Shown one piece after another: positions 1 to 13,433 of a stretch of DNA of 64,000 nucleotides. Below the pieces are notes generated by a model. The model ran no database searches and had not been told where the DNA came from. It was given only the letters and a program-made list of their open reading frames with translations. Source of the stretch: Coffea arabica (Eukaryota; Streptophyta; Magnoliopsida; Gentianales; Rubiaceae); NCBI RefSeq assembly GCF_036785885.1, contig NC_092323.1, positions 5,992,501 through 6,056,500 on the forward strand, in the 5' to 3' direction. The translations under genes and the position numbers were made by a program. Positions within the stretch are counted from its first letter, which is position 1. Every line of letters begins with the position of its first letter.

Positions 1-744
1 AATTTGTTCAAATGCCTTGTAGGTATTCACTTAAGATTCACTCTGTTGGTGGCAATATGCTTCACTTATTAAACTGTGTGTATATACACACAATCATATA
101 TATATATATATAGATACATATGTATCTATTCATATATATATTCTTGATATATATATTTAGTTGGTACAGTATCCTTAGTGTACTATCAAAGTTTTCATGC
201 TCTATTTTCAATTTAAAGACTTGTAATAGTCCGCTACCATTAATTGGCAAAAATAGGAGGATGTGGAATTATCTACAATGGGCTTGGGCGAATGTGCCGT
301 TACACAAGGAGTTACATGCTTGTGGTTCTGGTCCAGTATCTATCCCCATCTTGGCTGAGCGCCAAAATCCTCCGAATCACACTTTAAAGTTTAAAAACTG
401 AGACAAAAATTGAGAAAGAAAATTCATTAAGGAAGAGAGAGAAGTCTAAGGGGGGGAAAAAGGACAGGCGTGAAAGCTATCCCAAATAAAATCCATCCTG
501 CGCTTCCTTTCTTTGGTATACGCCACCCTTCGTTACCAAGCCCAGTATCCCACCCCCACCCCTCCTCAAACCCCAAGCCCCCAACCCTTGTCTCTCTCTC
601 TCTCTCTCTCTAGGACAGAAAAGAGAGAAAGAGGCAGATATGTTACTGGGTCCAAGATTGGGTTAGAGTACTACTAGTATGAGGAGCTTCTCCTCCTAAA
701 GATAATGAGAATAGCCTTCACTGTCTTCTTCTCATCAGAAGAAG
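1..744. other. Upstream region and 5' leader of the cyclin D3 gene
   Basis: No protein-coding gene is recognisable here. The first 160 bases hold TA-rich microsatellite-like sequence. The segment from about 480 to 744 is rich in C and CT and probably contains the promoter-proximal region and 5'UTR of the cyclin gene that starts at 745. I could not place a TATA box or a transcription start with confidence. Confidence 0.5.
590..612 (+). repeat. (TC)n microsatellite in the cyclin D3 leader
   Basis: About eleven uninterrupted TC units lie roughly 135 bases before the cyclin start codon. Pyrimidine tracts of this type are common in plant core promoters and 5'UTRs (Y-patch or CT-repeat). A regulatory role is inference only. 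Confidence 0.8.
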
Positions 745-2189
745 ATGGTTACCCTTTCACATTCTCAACAACAGCCACCACAAATCCAGCTCCAAAATCT
801 AATCTTTGATGGCCTTTACTGTGAGGAAGAGCGTTTTGATGAGGTTTTGGGAAGTGGGCTTGGTTTTGAACAAGATGAGAGTGACTACTACTACTACTGT
901 GACAAAAAGAGCTTAACTTTATTAGAAAATGACCTATTTTGGGAAGATGAGGAGCTTGTCTCTCTTTTATCTAAAGAAAAAGAGGCTCATTTGGGGAATA
1001 ATAGGAGCAGTAATCTTGACTCAGATGGGCTTTTAATGGTGGCTAGAAAAGAGGGTGTTGGATGGATGTTAAGGGTCATTGGACATTATGGTTTTACCCC
1101 GATGACTGCTGTTTTAGCTGTGAGTTACTATGATAGATTCATATCTAGCCTCTGTTTTCAGAGGGATAAGCCATGGATGAGTCAACTCGCTGCTGTCGCT
1201 TGTCTTTCTATTGCTGCCAAGGTGGAGGAGATCCAAGTGCCCCTTCTGTTAGACTTTCAAGTATGTACTTCAATTGTAATTTTTTAAATCAGTACTGCTC
1301 TCTCTGTTTTCTGTGTACTTATAACTTGATTTTGGAATGTGGGGTGTTTGATTTGTTGCCGTGTTGCTTTTCTGTTTCCATAAGGTGGAAAGTGCGAAAT
1401 TTGTTTTTGAGGCGAAGACCATTCAGAGAATGGAACTTCTGGTGCTGTCTACTCTTCAATGGAAGATGAAGCTGGTGACACCTCTTTCATTCATTGACCA
1501 CATCGTGAGGAGATTTGGATTGATGACTAACAGGAATTTGGAGTTTCTTAAGAGGTGTGAGGACCTCCTTCTCTCTGTCATTGCTGGTAAGGAGATCAAG
1601 TCCTTGTAGCATTATTGCTTTGGATTGAAACCATGGATCATTTATCCGTTCTTTCTATGGTGAAGTAATCTATACATTATATGATGAACCTACTTGGAAT
1701 GCAGATGCTAAGCTTGTGCATTATCTGCCATCTGTGATTGCTTCTGCTACAATGTTGATCGTTGTTAAAGACATTGATCCTTGTAGATTAATGGAATATC
1801 AGAATCAGCTGATGGATGCTCTGAAGGTTAGCAAGGTGGGTGCTAATTTGATAATTTCGGTCCTTGCTTCTGCAATTTACAGATTTCGATATCCTTATTT
1901 CGTACTAAATTTGCAATTGGTGAATCTTGATTGTTCATTTGAATTAATGCAGGAGACCATAAATGAGTGCTATAAACTCATCCTGGAGATAATGGATGAT
2001 CAAGGAAACAAGCATTACCAAAATGGCAAGCGCAAACATCAGCCGATACCAGGCAGCCCAAATGGTGTCGTTGATGCATACTTTAGCTGCGACAGCTCTA
2101 ATGATTCGTGGGATGTGGTACTTTCTGCATCACCATCGAAGCAGATGTTCAAGAGAAGCAGAGTTCAGGACAAGTTAATGATGTTATAA
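745..2189 (+). CDS. CYCD3: D3-type cyclin, four exons
   Basis: Regulatory subunit of CDKA that drives the G1/S step through the retinoblastoma-E2F pathway. The coding exons I assign are 745-1260, 1385-1586, 1705-1835 and 1953-2189. They join in frame to 361 residues, and every intron has GT and AG ends. The LxCxE retinoblastoma-binding motif is present as LYCEE at residues 24-28. The cyclin N box follows from about residue 85 to 190, with the D3-typical stretches HYGFTPMTAVLAVSYYDRF, DKPWMSQLAAVACLS and AAKVEEIQVPLLLDFQ. The C-terminal cyclin fold carries TIQRMELLVLSTLQWKM and YLPSVIASATML. The length and the four-exon structure are normal for plant CYCD3. The first ATG of the open frame lies directly before the conserved N-terminus. 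The most likely alternative is another D3 paralog, not another cyclin class. Confidence 0.95.
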
Positions 2190-5119
2190 GTTCACCTAGC
2201 AGTTTGTCTGTGAGTTTGGATAATTGTCCTTTATAACTCTCACGCTGTTGTTGGTAGATTCTGTTGGCAATATTTATCTAATATACTGAGGATGGCGCTA
2301 CATATGGTCTCTTTTTTATGTGCGCTCTTAGAATGCCATGCAATATTATGGAATGCTCTCATATCTGACTGATTTTCCGGCCAAATTCATGTAATGGATC
2401 AGAAAACTATTTGCTAGAGGGAATGAATCTTGAAATTGAAAGAGAGCTTGGTTAAACTTTTTCTTGCATTGTATCCATAGTTCTGATAATTTCATAGACT
2501 AGCATCAATGGCAAAGGACATTAAGCAGAGACATAGTAGTTACTTTATATCTGCCTGTTATCCTCCTTTCACCCATTCACATGAGACATAAATGACACCT
2601 ACACAAAAGGTTGGTTAGAATCATAGACAGTGATGGGTGTGGGAAGTCTTTGGTTGTTCCTTAAAGGACTAATTAATGGAGTGACATAATTTTCAACTTA
2701 GAACAGGTTGGCACTAGACTATGTGCTTGTAACTAGTTAAGTAAATTGTGTGTAGAAAGATTTATTCTTGGAGGCAGGAATAGATTGTCGGCCAGTGGGA
2801 TTTCAGTAGTTGCTGATATGCTTTTTCTTGCTGGCTTTGACCTTATGTAGAAAAATTGTGGTTCTAGTAGTAATCAAAGCTTGATAGGTTGGGGGAGGGA
2901 TGGGTTGGGATAAAGCTTGATAAAATGTTGGACTTGTGTCTTTGGATGAAAGAGAGGCTAGAATAATCTGTATGATTAGATGCAACCAGAACATGTTATC
3001 GGACTGAAGAGCTAGCTCTTCTGTGAAAAACATGATGCGGCAACTACCTTGTGAGAGTGGGTTATGAATCTGAGAATCAGTCAAAAAGACTGTGAAATGA
3101 TGATTCAAGCTTCATCGTGACAATACAGAAGAGACCTCGGGAAAGAAGGGTGATCACAATGGTGAGATAAAACTTCCAAACCAAAATAAGAGAGACAGTT
3201 TAAAAGATTTCAAGTCCCTGAATTAGCTCTTCTCTTTTGAAATCAGATGCGTAATTGTCAGTCATAATTGTGCTTGATGTTCATGAGGTGATGACGAGTG
3301 AAATCACAATACAAGGAATTTCCCTGATTATGCTTTGCATGCATAAAAGGATTCTTTCTCATATGCTGTGCCGGCCAATGATATCTTTGATTGATCCATA
3401 AAAGTTCATCTGATTCCTGATTAACTTGTTTGGCCACTCTATGGTTGTGGGTTTTCAGGTGTCTAATAATTTGGCTATAGTGGGAACCCAAGAGAGAGTC
3501 ATGGTTTTGACAATAGTTCTTGCGAGCCAATAGGTACCTCACCTTGTGGGGTGTGTTTGGATACGTGGTAGCTCCTTGAGCTAGGCTTGTAACATTTTAA
3601 CTTAGAAAAAAAAAAAGAAAAAGAGGAGTTCAATTCCAGCTCAAGGAGGAATGTGATGTTGGTTGGGACTTGGGAGGTTTTTAAATATGGATATTGATGG
3701 ACTTGTCCACCCTTTTTGATTTTGTGGGGAAGGGCTTGTCCATAGAGACTTTTGGGGGGGAAGGAGGGGGGGGGGTCCTCCCAGACCCTGTTCCAAGGGC
3801 TTTTCAGCTTTTAAGGCCGGTACCGGTATGGCCTGATGATGGTTGAGGATCATCAACAGCAAAATGATGGATTTTTTTAAGGAAAATGATTTTTCAACTT
3901 AACAGCTACTGTAATTCAATTGGACCCACCCAATTATTCCGGAATGATAGTACGTAAATAGTACATTATTACTTTCGAGCATCGACCATTGGTACAGAAG
4001 AAGACTAGTAGCCTGCTTGCCCTCCTTTTTATTAAAAATAAAATAAAATACGTACTCCTCTGCTGTTTGACCGGTCAGTCTGACCACTTTGGGAAGCCCC
4101 GCCTCCGTTACAGCCTTGCAGGTTCGCAACTTTCTGACTTTAGCATGCCATGGGCAAACGGCTTCAATAATCAATAGTAGTACTAACACTTCTATGTTTT
4201 TTTTTAATTACACTTCCATTATCATTTTAATTATACAGTTTTAATTGATTAGATTATATGATCAAACTAATGATGAAAGTGCAAATAACAAAAATGGAAG
4301 TATAAATAACATTTTTCTTTATTTTTAATAACAAGAATTGCTATGCTATTCGATTAGATTAGATTTGAGGTGATTCTAATTCGAGTTTTAGCGAACAAAA
4401 TATCATAACTTTTTTAAAAAAAAAAAATTAAACGATATGATGTTAAATAATTTTATGAGTTCTTACTATATGGTGGGAATTAAATATCCATTCGATTTTT
4501 ACCCGAAAAGAAAAGATGGTACGTATTTAAATATGATTTCACTGTCATGCAGTTCTTTTTTTTTTTTTTTCATTTTTATGATAGGACATTCAAATTTTAG
4601 TTTGTATATAAAAATGATTATTATTGTCTCTCTTTTCCATATCAAATTATTTACTGCATTAAATTATGAAGATCATGTCCCGTCTTGATTTTAAAAGTTA
4701 TATACTAACAAGTTTATTACATTAGCACCTAACATTACATGAACCTCAGAGAAAATGTTTGGCATATGATTTTGCTAATCTGAAAAATTCCGATCTAAGA
4801 ATACGAAGAGGAAAAAAATGAGGAATAAGATCCAAGCTATTCTATCTAAGCAGTAGATAGCGGGCGTGAAAGTTCTCCTAATGAGCTGTGCTACATAGGA
4901 GAGAGTAAAAACTAAAAGCAAAAGGAGATTAAACTTTAGCATTAGTCGTAGAATTTTTTTAATTCGTTAATTAATTGGGGAATAATCTTATTCTTATAGG
5001 GGCATTAAAGAAAATATCCACATAGTACAAATGCATGAACTTTCAAATACTAAGAGGATTCTTTTAACATGTGTCCAATAAGTATCTGGTTAGTCCACTT
5101 AATTTATCTAATTTACCAT
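2190..5119. other. Cyclin 3' flank and AT-rich spacer
   Basis: The first few hundred bases probably hold the 3'UTR of the cyclin gene. The rest is low-complexity, AT-rich spacer with several A/T runs and a G-run near 3750-3775. The open frames here (for example on the minus strand at 2803-3108 and 3258-3542) show no recognisable domain and no coding-type composition. I see no gene. Confidence 0.6.
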
Positions 5120-5122
5120 TTA

Positions 5123-5919
5123 GGGTCCGTTTGTTTCGGGTGAAAATGTTTTCCAGGAAAATATTTTCCTAATTTCCCGTGTTTGGTTGCACAAAAGTTA
5201 CTGAAAACATTTTCCTATGTAAAATATTTTCACTCATCTTATGGAAAACAACTTCCCTTCCAAACTTATTGAAGTTGTTTTCCGAAATGCATGCATCCCG
5301 CCTGTAGTATGTTCCAAACTTACTGAAAACATCTTGTAATATGTTCTTTTTTTTTTTTAGTGTAAATAGAAGGTCTCGAACCCAAGACCTCTTCCTTACA
5401 CTCCTTCCCCCGTACCACCCAACCCAACCCTCCCCCTAGTATATTCAAAATAAAAAAAAAATCTCATCCTGCTCATCCTATGCTAGTAATTAATTATGTA
5501 TGGATATTCTTTTCTAGAGAAACTTTCAGCAGTGAGAGTGCAAGATATATGTCACAATAAACATTGCATGTGATTGATATTTGACACTAAATGGCTAGCA
5601 ATTTGTTTATTGCTTAAGGAGATATTTTTTATTCATATATACATTTCTCCAAGATTTTTTAAAGTTAAACAATGAGAAAAATTTTCTTATTTTGCATGGG
5701 AAGAAGTATGTAGTTATAATGTGTAGAAAGTAAAGATAGAGATAAAAGTGAAAATATTTCAAAAGTTAAACAAACACCAGAAAAATGAAGTAAGAAAATA
5801 TTTTCAATAAGCTAACCAAACACCTGAAAATGATGAAAGGGAAATGATTTTCATGGAAAATTACTTCCACGGAAAATATTTTTCCAAGGAAAACATTTTA
5901 CTTCCAACCAAACAGACCC
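5123..5919. mobile_element. Tourist-like (PIF/Harbinger) MITE, about 0.8 kb
   Basis: The terminal inverted repeats are GGGTCCGTTTGTTT at the left end and AAACAGACCC at the right end. Both ends are flanked by the 3-bp target site TTA (5120-5122 and 5920-5922), the signature of PIF/Harbinger-derived MITEs. Sub-terminal inverted repetition continues inward as runs related to GAAAATATTTTCC. No transposase frame is present, so the element is non-autonomous. A tRNA-derived SINE fragment appears to be inserted inside it near 5346-5440. Confidence 0.75.
5346..5440 (-). mobile_element. Short SINE fragment nested in the Harbinger MITE
   Basis: Read on the minus strand, the segment carries a box-B-like GGGTTCGAGACC and ends in a run of about 13 A, as expected for a tRNA-derived SINE. 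The flanks TAATATGTTC and TAGTATATTC match at 8 of 10 bases and may be an old target-site duplication. The 5' part is short, so the copy is probably truncated. The family is not identified. Confidence 0.5.
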
Positions 5920-5922
5920 TTA

Positions 5923-8900
5923 AATGCAGACAACCATATGTATAGTCTTCTTGCATTTAGTCATTCCTCAACCTAACTTTAAATTTCTAAAAAGCTAACA
6001 CGTGTTTGATGGAATCACGTTTTACCATGAACTAGTCTTTTTCTCCTCTTGACTATGAGAATGATAACGGATAGCAGATTATTTACCAAATTTTATTTAC
6101 TTGCATTATCAACACATTTTTTAGTCACCTTTTTATTTCATATACATCACATCAAAAAGATACTGTAATATTTTTTTTCAAAAAATTATTCCAAGTAGTC
6201 TACTATCCCAAACCACTCACTAATTGGAGTACTTGTCAAAGCAATACTTCTATGCACACACACACATATAAATATATATATATACATATAAATGCTTTCC
6301 AAGACTTTGATATGATATATCAAACGGTGAAACTGCAAGCATGGAGTTGGGGGAAAGAAACAGTGGGGGGAACATGAGATGCGGATTCACAAACAAAAAA
6401 GGGTTCTTCAATAATAGTAGTAGAATGGTCAGATAAGAAGAACATTCAACCAACGAACAGATGAAATTATTTCAATCTAAACTTTTTCCAAGGGAATTGT
6501 AGCACAGCTTGCTTTCGTGTCAGCACATTACTATTATTATTTCACCAACTCGCAGAGTTTTCTGAAAAGAAAGCTGGACGATCATTTAAGTTCTATACAA
6601 ACTAGTCCATATATTCCATAAATGTTGTACCTAAGGACCGAAATTTAGTAATGGTTTTAGTTGAATGTAGTCCCACCCGTATGACTCCTATGCAAATGAA
6701 GTTGATTCTTCAGAATCGCAACATCTACATCCATTTTACCATGGGATAGAAAAATGCTTAACAAGCCAGTCTTCTCCATCATACTTTTAGCATTAGCTTT
6801 TAACTTTAATGGGCTCTCGTTAAACGTCATTAACCATGGGATAAGGTGAATTTATTTCATACTCCTATTTGAAGGTAGAAGGTGTCTTTTGACAACAGAA
6901 ACATAGACTACACATCAGCAACTCTAAGAAACGGCCTTGTTTGGATTGTCGGTTTTCCGTGATCACATTTCCCTATTACCTTTTTCTCTCACATACATCA
7001 AATCGCTACAGTAATTTTTTCATGAAAAATAACGAAAAATGCAATCCAAACACAACCGAAAATTTCGTCCTTCCTTCCATTTACAAAAACCTTCTACTCC
7101 TACATACCTTTGTGCGTTCCCAAAAAATAGAAAAGAAAAAAAAATTGTTAATGAGCTGTAAGTTGAGATGTAGAGTATCACGAGACAACACATTTGGGAG
7201 GCAAAGTTGTTTTGTCTAATTTATTAATCTTTTCCGAGGGTCGACATAGGAAAAGTCCCTCTGCCCATGAAACCGTGGTTTTTGTTGCTTCTAAGTCCAC
7301 GCCTTTTTTTTGGCTCCACAGGTTGTTTCGGGAGACCAACGTGCTCCGCTGCCTTCTTCCCTCCGAGACGGAGACGCGGTGCATTGACTTGTACGTTGAC
7401 GCAGTGAATTTGTTCCTTCCCGTTCAAAGCCATCTGGCGCAAAGGCGGGAACTGTCATCCACTTTCTTCGCGCCTTCTTCTCAGTGCAATTTTGAAATCC
7501 TGCACAGGTGGATCTACAATTCGCTGCATACCTTCTGAATATTATAGAGCAAAATCACTCGTCGGAATCGGAATTTGTCTCGCATCAGCATGGTATATAT
7601 TCGCCTGTAATCTATGTATAGTTGAACATGATCGACCCTATCGTTATTAAGCATGAAAGATGTTAATCACATTCCACTGTTTGTTAATGATATTTTTATT
7701 ATTTATTTTATCATATAGTCTAATAAATAAAAATTGAGAAGACCTCAGTCTAGCAATTAAAATTGAAATCTCACTGATTACAAATCCTGCAGTCAAATTT
7801 TCCTGCTGTTATCTCTCAGCTTCTTTAAATCTCACCCTCTCTCCTGCCAAAAAAATTCTGAAAAAAATCTTATGTTAAAAATGATAGTGAAGGTGTCATT
7901 AACAAAAAAGTTGACTGCACTGAACAATTCTCTTTAAAATTGGAAATGTTAAAATTTAAAAATTGGGAACCGAGGAGTGATGGGCTAAGAATAAAAAGCC
8001 GTAGAGCAAGCTGTACGATAGTGAATTAGTGAGGAAACTTCGCATTTTGTGGTATCGAAATCGGCGCCATTTCCGACTACTTTTTCTTTTTCTTTTCTCC
8101 ATAGATTTCTTTCTATAACTCCGCAATTGTTTTATCCATTATATCGAACTTTCACCTTTTCTTTTTCAAAAGTTTTTCTCCACAGAATTAATTTAATTCT
8201 GCAACATGTGATAATATTCATGAGTGCATTTTTAATCACAATAATTACCGCATTTGCAGCACCATTGTATGGTTTTTGCCGGGGGGCTGGGAATCCTTAA
8301 GAGTGTGTTGGTTGAACTGCCGGTGCCACGGCAGATTAGTTCTATTTCCCTTTTCCTAATTTATGGCCATTTAATTTTTGTTTCAACGTGATCTTTCTTT
8401 GGTGGTTAGAAAAAAAAAAAAAAAATCACTGTTGCTTTATTCTCCCCCACCCTTCATTGTTGTCTATGCTCGGATAATAGGTAAAATTTCACTTTGAACC
8501 CTTAAATTATAAATGCACTTCCATCTCAAATTTTAAAGCTTTCTTGTTGGAATCTTTGCCCCTAAAATATGAAATCTATTTCACTTTAGTTCTTAAACTT
8601 CAGTTTTGGACACACCACCTTTTAAAGTATGAAAATCTAAAATAACTTGTTCAACATCTTAACGAAATTGTTCCGGGTTGTCTGGTCTTTGCCAGAATCA
8701 CATAGCTTGACAATCCTTCCAGGTTCAGTTTAAAAAGGATCATTCAACGGTTTATTTGTTCGGCTGCACAGATTCTTAAAATATTGCAGCTGTGCCAGAT
8801 AATGTATTGTCCTAACTTCGTCGATGAAATTCAGATCACCCCGGTTAATTTGCCAGTGGTTTGGCCATTTCTATGAATTTAGTTGAAGCCCTTGCTGCAT

Positions 8901-9588
8901 TTTGTATCAGCTTTCGATACATTTAATCACACATAACATTTATCCGGATTTTCACATACAAATCACAATTGAATTCTCCAACGAAAACTTGCTCCCTATA
9001 AGCTTACATTTTTCCAGGCTACATTTCTTGACATATATGTATACGTGGCAAGAAACGTCTGCTTTTTAACTGCCTGAGTAATTTTGTTCTTCAGCTTGGT
9101 GCTTCTTGAATAAATTTAGGCGTGCCTTTTCAAGCAATCAAAGTTTCACTTCTTAAGTGTCTAAGTGCGAACAAAACTAGTTCAGGCAGGGGCTAAGAAG
9201 TGATTCATTACCATCACAGCAAAAAAGGCAAAAAGAAAAATAGGAACAGAAGAAGATGCCATTTCGCACACAGTATCAGACCTTCTGCATTACACTTACT
9301 CGACGCAAAATGACAGGGCTTAAAATCTAAATTTTACATGCTTTCACTTGCTCATGCCCGTTCTGCATCCTAAATTTCTTTAGCAGGAATTTGTGATTCA
9401 TTACCTGTCTAGACGTAAGGAAATAAGTTCTGGAGGCGCCAAGTTGACAGCTTCTGCAGTTATGCCTGAATGGCAAATACAAAACACGCTTAGTGGTAGT
9501 GCATAATTTGTTAGGGAATGGGGATCGGGTAGGATCTAAGTATTCAGTTTAATTGGGAAAATTCTAGAGAATCAAGATGCCATGTTAG
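5923..9588. other. Spacer between cyclin D3 and the ARF gene
   Basis: No gene is recognised. The spacer contains two copies of a short MITE family (about 6068-6210 and 6939-7052), a CA/TA microsatellite near 6254-6290 and an A-run at 8409-8425. The more GC-balanced stretch 7190-7540 has overlapping open frames on both strands but no recognisable protein. The part next to 9588 is the likely 3'UTR of the ARF gene. Confidence 0.55.
6939..7052. mobile_element. Short MITE, TTTGGATTG-type termini
   Basis: The left end reads GTTTGGATTG and the right end GCAATCCAAAC, which are inverted complements. The inside carries the family's hallmark CTCACATACATCAAATCGC followed by TACAGTAATTTTT. The element is about 115 bp with no coding capacity. 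It belongs to the same family as the copies near 16036, 17575, 22751, 37256, 37461, 41372 and 43052. Confidence 0.75.
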
Positions 9589-10873
<1,285 letters not shown>

Positions 10874-12024
10874 TTCTGTACCAAATAATCAGGAAAATAG
10901 AAAAATAAAATTAGGTACGTCGTACTTTAAGCTGTCCAAATTCACTCACTTGAAAAATTTAATAGAAGATGCCAGTGGAGACACACAGAAAATGCATTGC
11001 TTTCTGTTCTTGCTTGTATTTAATTGACGAACGTGCTGAGAAGCATAAAGAGGAAAGGTGGATGGGATTCAGCCAGGGGCCGAGGTAGAATAAAGGGCAC
11101 TGAATTGTTATGCTTTCGGCTGTGAAGAAAAATTCGATTTGACCTATTCCTGGAATAGCCTAATCCCAGTCCAGATGAGTGACATGAGCTGAGATTCGCT
11201 CTTTGAGTTGGACGTTTATAGAATCTAATGACGCCCAAATTTGCAGGGAATCGGATTCACTTTTTTTTTGGATGAAGAGAACCACATAAAAGTAAACTAG
11301 TTGGCTGGTATTTCCTTTCAAGATTGCTTTCTTCGCTTGGACTTCTATTAAGCGCCATATTGCTCTACATCACCATATGCTGATACTGGTGTGTGGTTTA
11401 CGGGATCATCTCGCTTGAGGGTTATCCTTTTTTGTGGGGATCATGATTACGTGCTACATTGTTTTTTCCTTCCCTTGGCATTAAGAATTACATCACTTTG
11501 TGAATCGGTTGCTCACGGAAAAAAGCAACGAAGAGGCCTTTCTGGCCAGCTTCTTCAGGAATTAATAATCGTCAATCCTGACCTTTGATAATAAAAGCAT
11601 CAACAAGGGGTTTAATACATTAATGTTAATATATAGGCATGTTCATGGCTGCCAGTCTACGGATGCCAACCAAAGTACGAGCAAATGAATTGGGGGCATA
11701 AGTCATAACAAGTGACGTGTCCATAACATTTTCGGTAATCAGATTGATTAGAGAGAGCAAACAAAGATACCCAACATTCCATAGACAGCAAGGGAAAACA
11801 GATAGTAAATCATAAGCCATCTTCTACTATAAATAATTCACTTGTGTATTTAAAAAAGGCGTTATCCTTGGTCCTGGAGATGGAGTGATGAGTAGTGAAA
11901 AACACTCTCCAATCAAACATGAAATTCTTGAACTAGAACTAAACCTGAATAAACAAGCGAAAGCTGACACAGAGATGAAGTAGAACAATAGAAGTGCCAA
12001 AAAAAAAAAGGGCCTATTGTGAAG
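10874..12024. other. ARF promoter and leader region; 3' flank of the small gene
   Basis: The segment next to 10874 probably holds a 5'UTR intron and leader exon of the minus-strand ARF gene. The part next to 12024 is the likely 3'UTR of the minus-strand 81-residue gene. No additional gene is recognised. The open frames in this interval look like chance. Confidence 0.5.
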
Positions 12025-12379
12025 TTATTTCCGAGAGATAGCCTCCTTGGCAGACTCTAAGGTTGAGGCAATGGAAGCAGCAGCATTGGCCAAGACACCG
12101 CCACTAGTTTTTGAATCCGGGGATGAGTCATGATGCTGATGTATGACCTGCACTGGCTTCTGGTCTAGGCCTCCTCCGGCAGATGACCTATAATCTGTTG
12201 AGTCCACCCTCCTCTCAACCTGACCTTGTGCATTTACAGCGCCAGTTTCCTAGCACAACAAGAACCTAAATAAATCATTTATGCAACAAATTAATTCGAT
12301 GCGGAAATTATTAGTGAAACATGCTGTCCAACATGGATACATGTACATACAGTCTTACCCTGTTCGCCGATGGGTTCAT
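12025..12379 (-). CDS. Unrecognised small protein (81 residues), two exons
   Basis: I do not recognise a named family. Exon 1 (12379-12359) encodes only MNPSANR and ends AGG|GTAAGA. Exon 2 (12249-12025) starts after TGCTAG and continues ETGAVNAQGQVERRVDSTDY. The whole is 81 residues and the splice is in phase. The protein is polar, with no signal peptide or membrane segment. It has a central His/Ser-rich patch (IHQHHDSSPDS) and a C-terminal amphipathic Ala-rich helix ending in STLESAKEAISRK. The Ala-rich tail resembles small LEA-like or stress-associated plant proteins, but that is only a resemblance. The start is chosen because the short first exon gives a clean donor and a phase-0 join. A longer upstream exon cannot be excluded. 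Confidence 0.6.
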
Positions 12380-13433
12380 ACTGCTGACGTTGGTGATGGG
12401 TTGTCCTAAATTTAGAAAACGAGGTCTTGACTGCGTTTGTTTGGGTTTTTAACGTTCCAAATGAAACATTTTTGCCATTTATTAATGCGTGCATTGGCCG
12501 AATCTGTTGGCAGTCGAAGGAAGAAAAAGTCTTTAGGATTTAGCAGCAACCAACCGAAGGCGATTACTGCGTTTCAGTTATGGCCAAGGTTTTTTCAAAA
12601 ATTTTCCCCTTCCGTGTTTTACATAGTTGTGATGGAAAGATTATAGCTTTTCAAAGCGGCAGCCAAAGATTATAGTCATGCGAAGAGATGTACTTGCCAT
12701 TAACCAGGAAGTTGGTCTAACAAAATAATTTTGCCAAGATGAGACATTTGGCTTCTCCAGCTCCTTCATTATCTTTTTCAATACCTCCACTCCGACCCCA
12801 TAAGCATCCATCCTCATTGCGTTGCATTGAGGAGAAAGGAGACCAAGACCAAAATCACAACCATGTCATCACAAGGGGTTCTGCACCAGTAAACCTCTTG
12901 GCTTGCCTAACAACTGATACTACATAATAGATTGAATTTAATTCGCTCGTTTCTCTCTTATTATTATGTTTTGGCTCCAAAATGCCAGCGTTATACAACC
13001 ACTTCATGAAATTCACCTGATGGCATTTGAACATATTTCTGGGCATGTAATAAAATTGTAACTACTAGCTAGTAATCAGCTAGCTTTTGAAGTTGGTTAA
13101 AAACTTACTGTTTTCCCCTTGCATTTTTTAAGACCTTAGGTTAAATGGTGTAAGGTATCGCCTAGAGCTACCATGGAAGTAAGCCTTATTCTGCTAATAA
13201 ATCCTAAATGAAGTGCTCAAGGACCTCTTCTTACAAAAATATATTTCCAGTTATGCAGCATGTCCCTAAGATATACCCAGACAGTTGTTCCTACTTTATG
13301 TTCTAAGTAGGACTATTTGCAACTAAAAGAAGCAAAAACTTTGAGATACACTAAGTAGTTTTTGAACAGACAACAACGACTAGCATAGCTGCTAGATTGT
13401 GTACACCATTGAAGTCCAAATTCTCATAGACAA
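12380..13433. other. Spacer between the small gene and EB1C
   Basis: Contains the presumed promoter of the 81-residue gene and the 3'UTR of EB1C. A plus-strand open frame at 12739-12927 starts with a Ser/Pro-rich stretch resembling a transit peptide but runs into nothing recognisable, so I do not call it a gene. Confidence 0.45.

Noticed and set aside
7178-7538. Overlapping open frames on both strands in a GC-balanced stretch
   Set aside because: No recognisable domain, no splice structure and no typical start context. Overlap on both strands points to chance in balanced composition.
8466-8700. A/T-rich stretch resembling the 'GGTAAAATTTCAC...' ends of MULE-type MITEs
   Set aside because: No opposing inverted arm or target duplication found; too degenerate to call.
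12739-12927. Plus-strand open frame with a transit-peptide-like N-terminus (MRHLASPAPSLSFSIPPLRP)
   Set aside because: Ends after 62 residues with no recognisable continuation or donor leading to a known domain. It also lies in the likely promoter/3'UTR space of two minus-strand genes.
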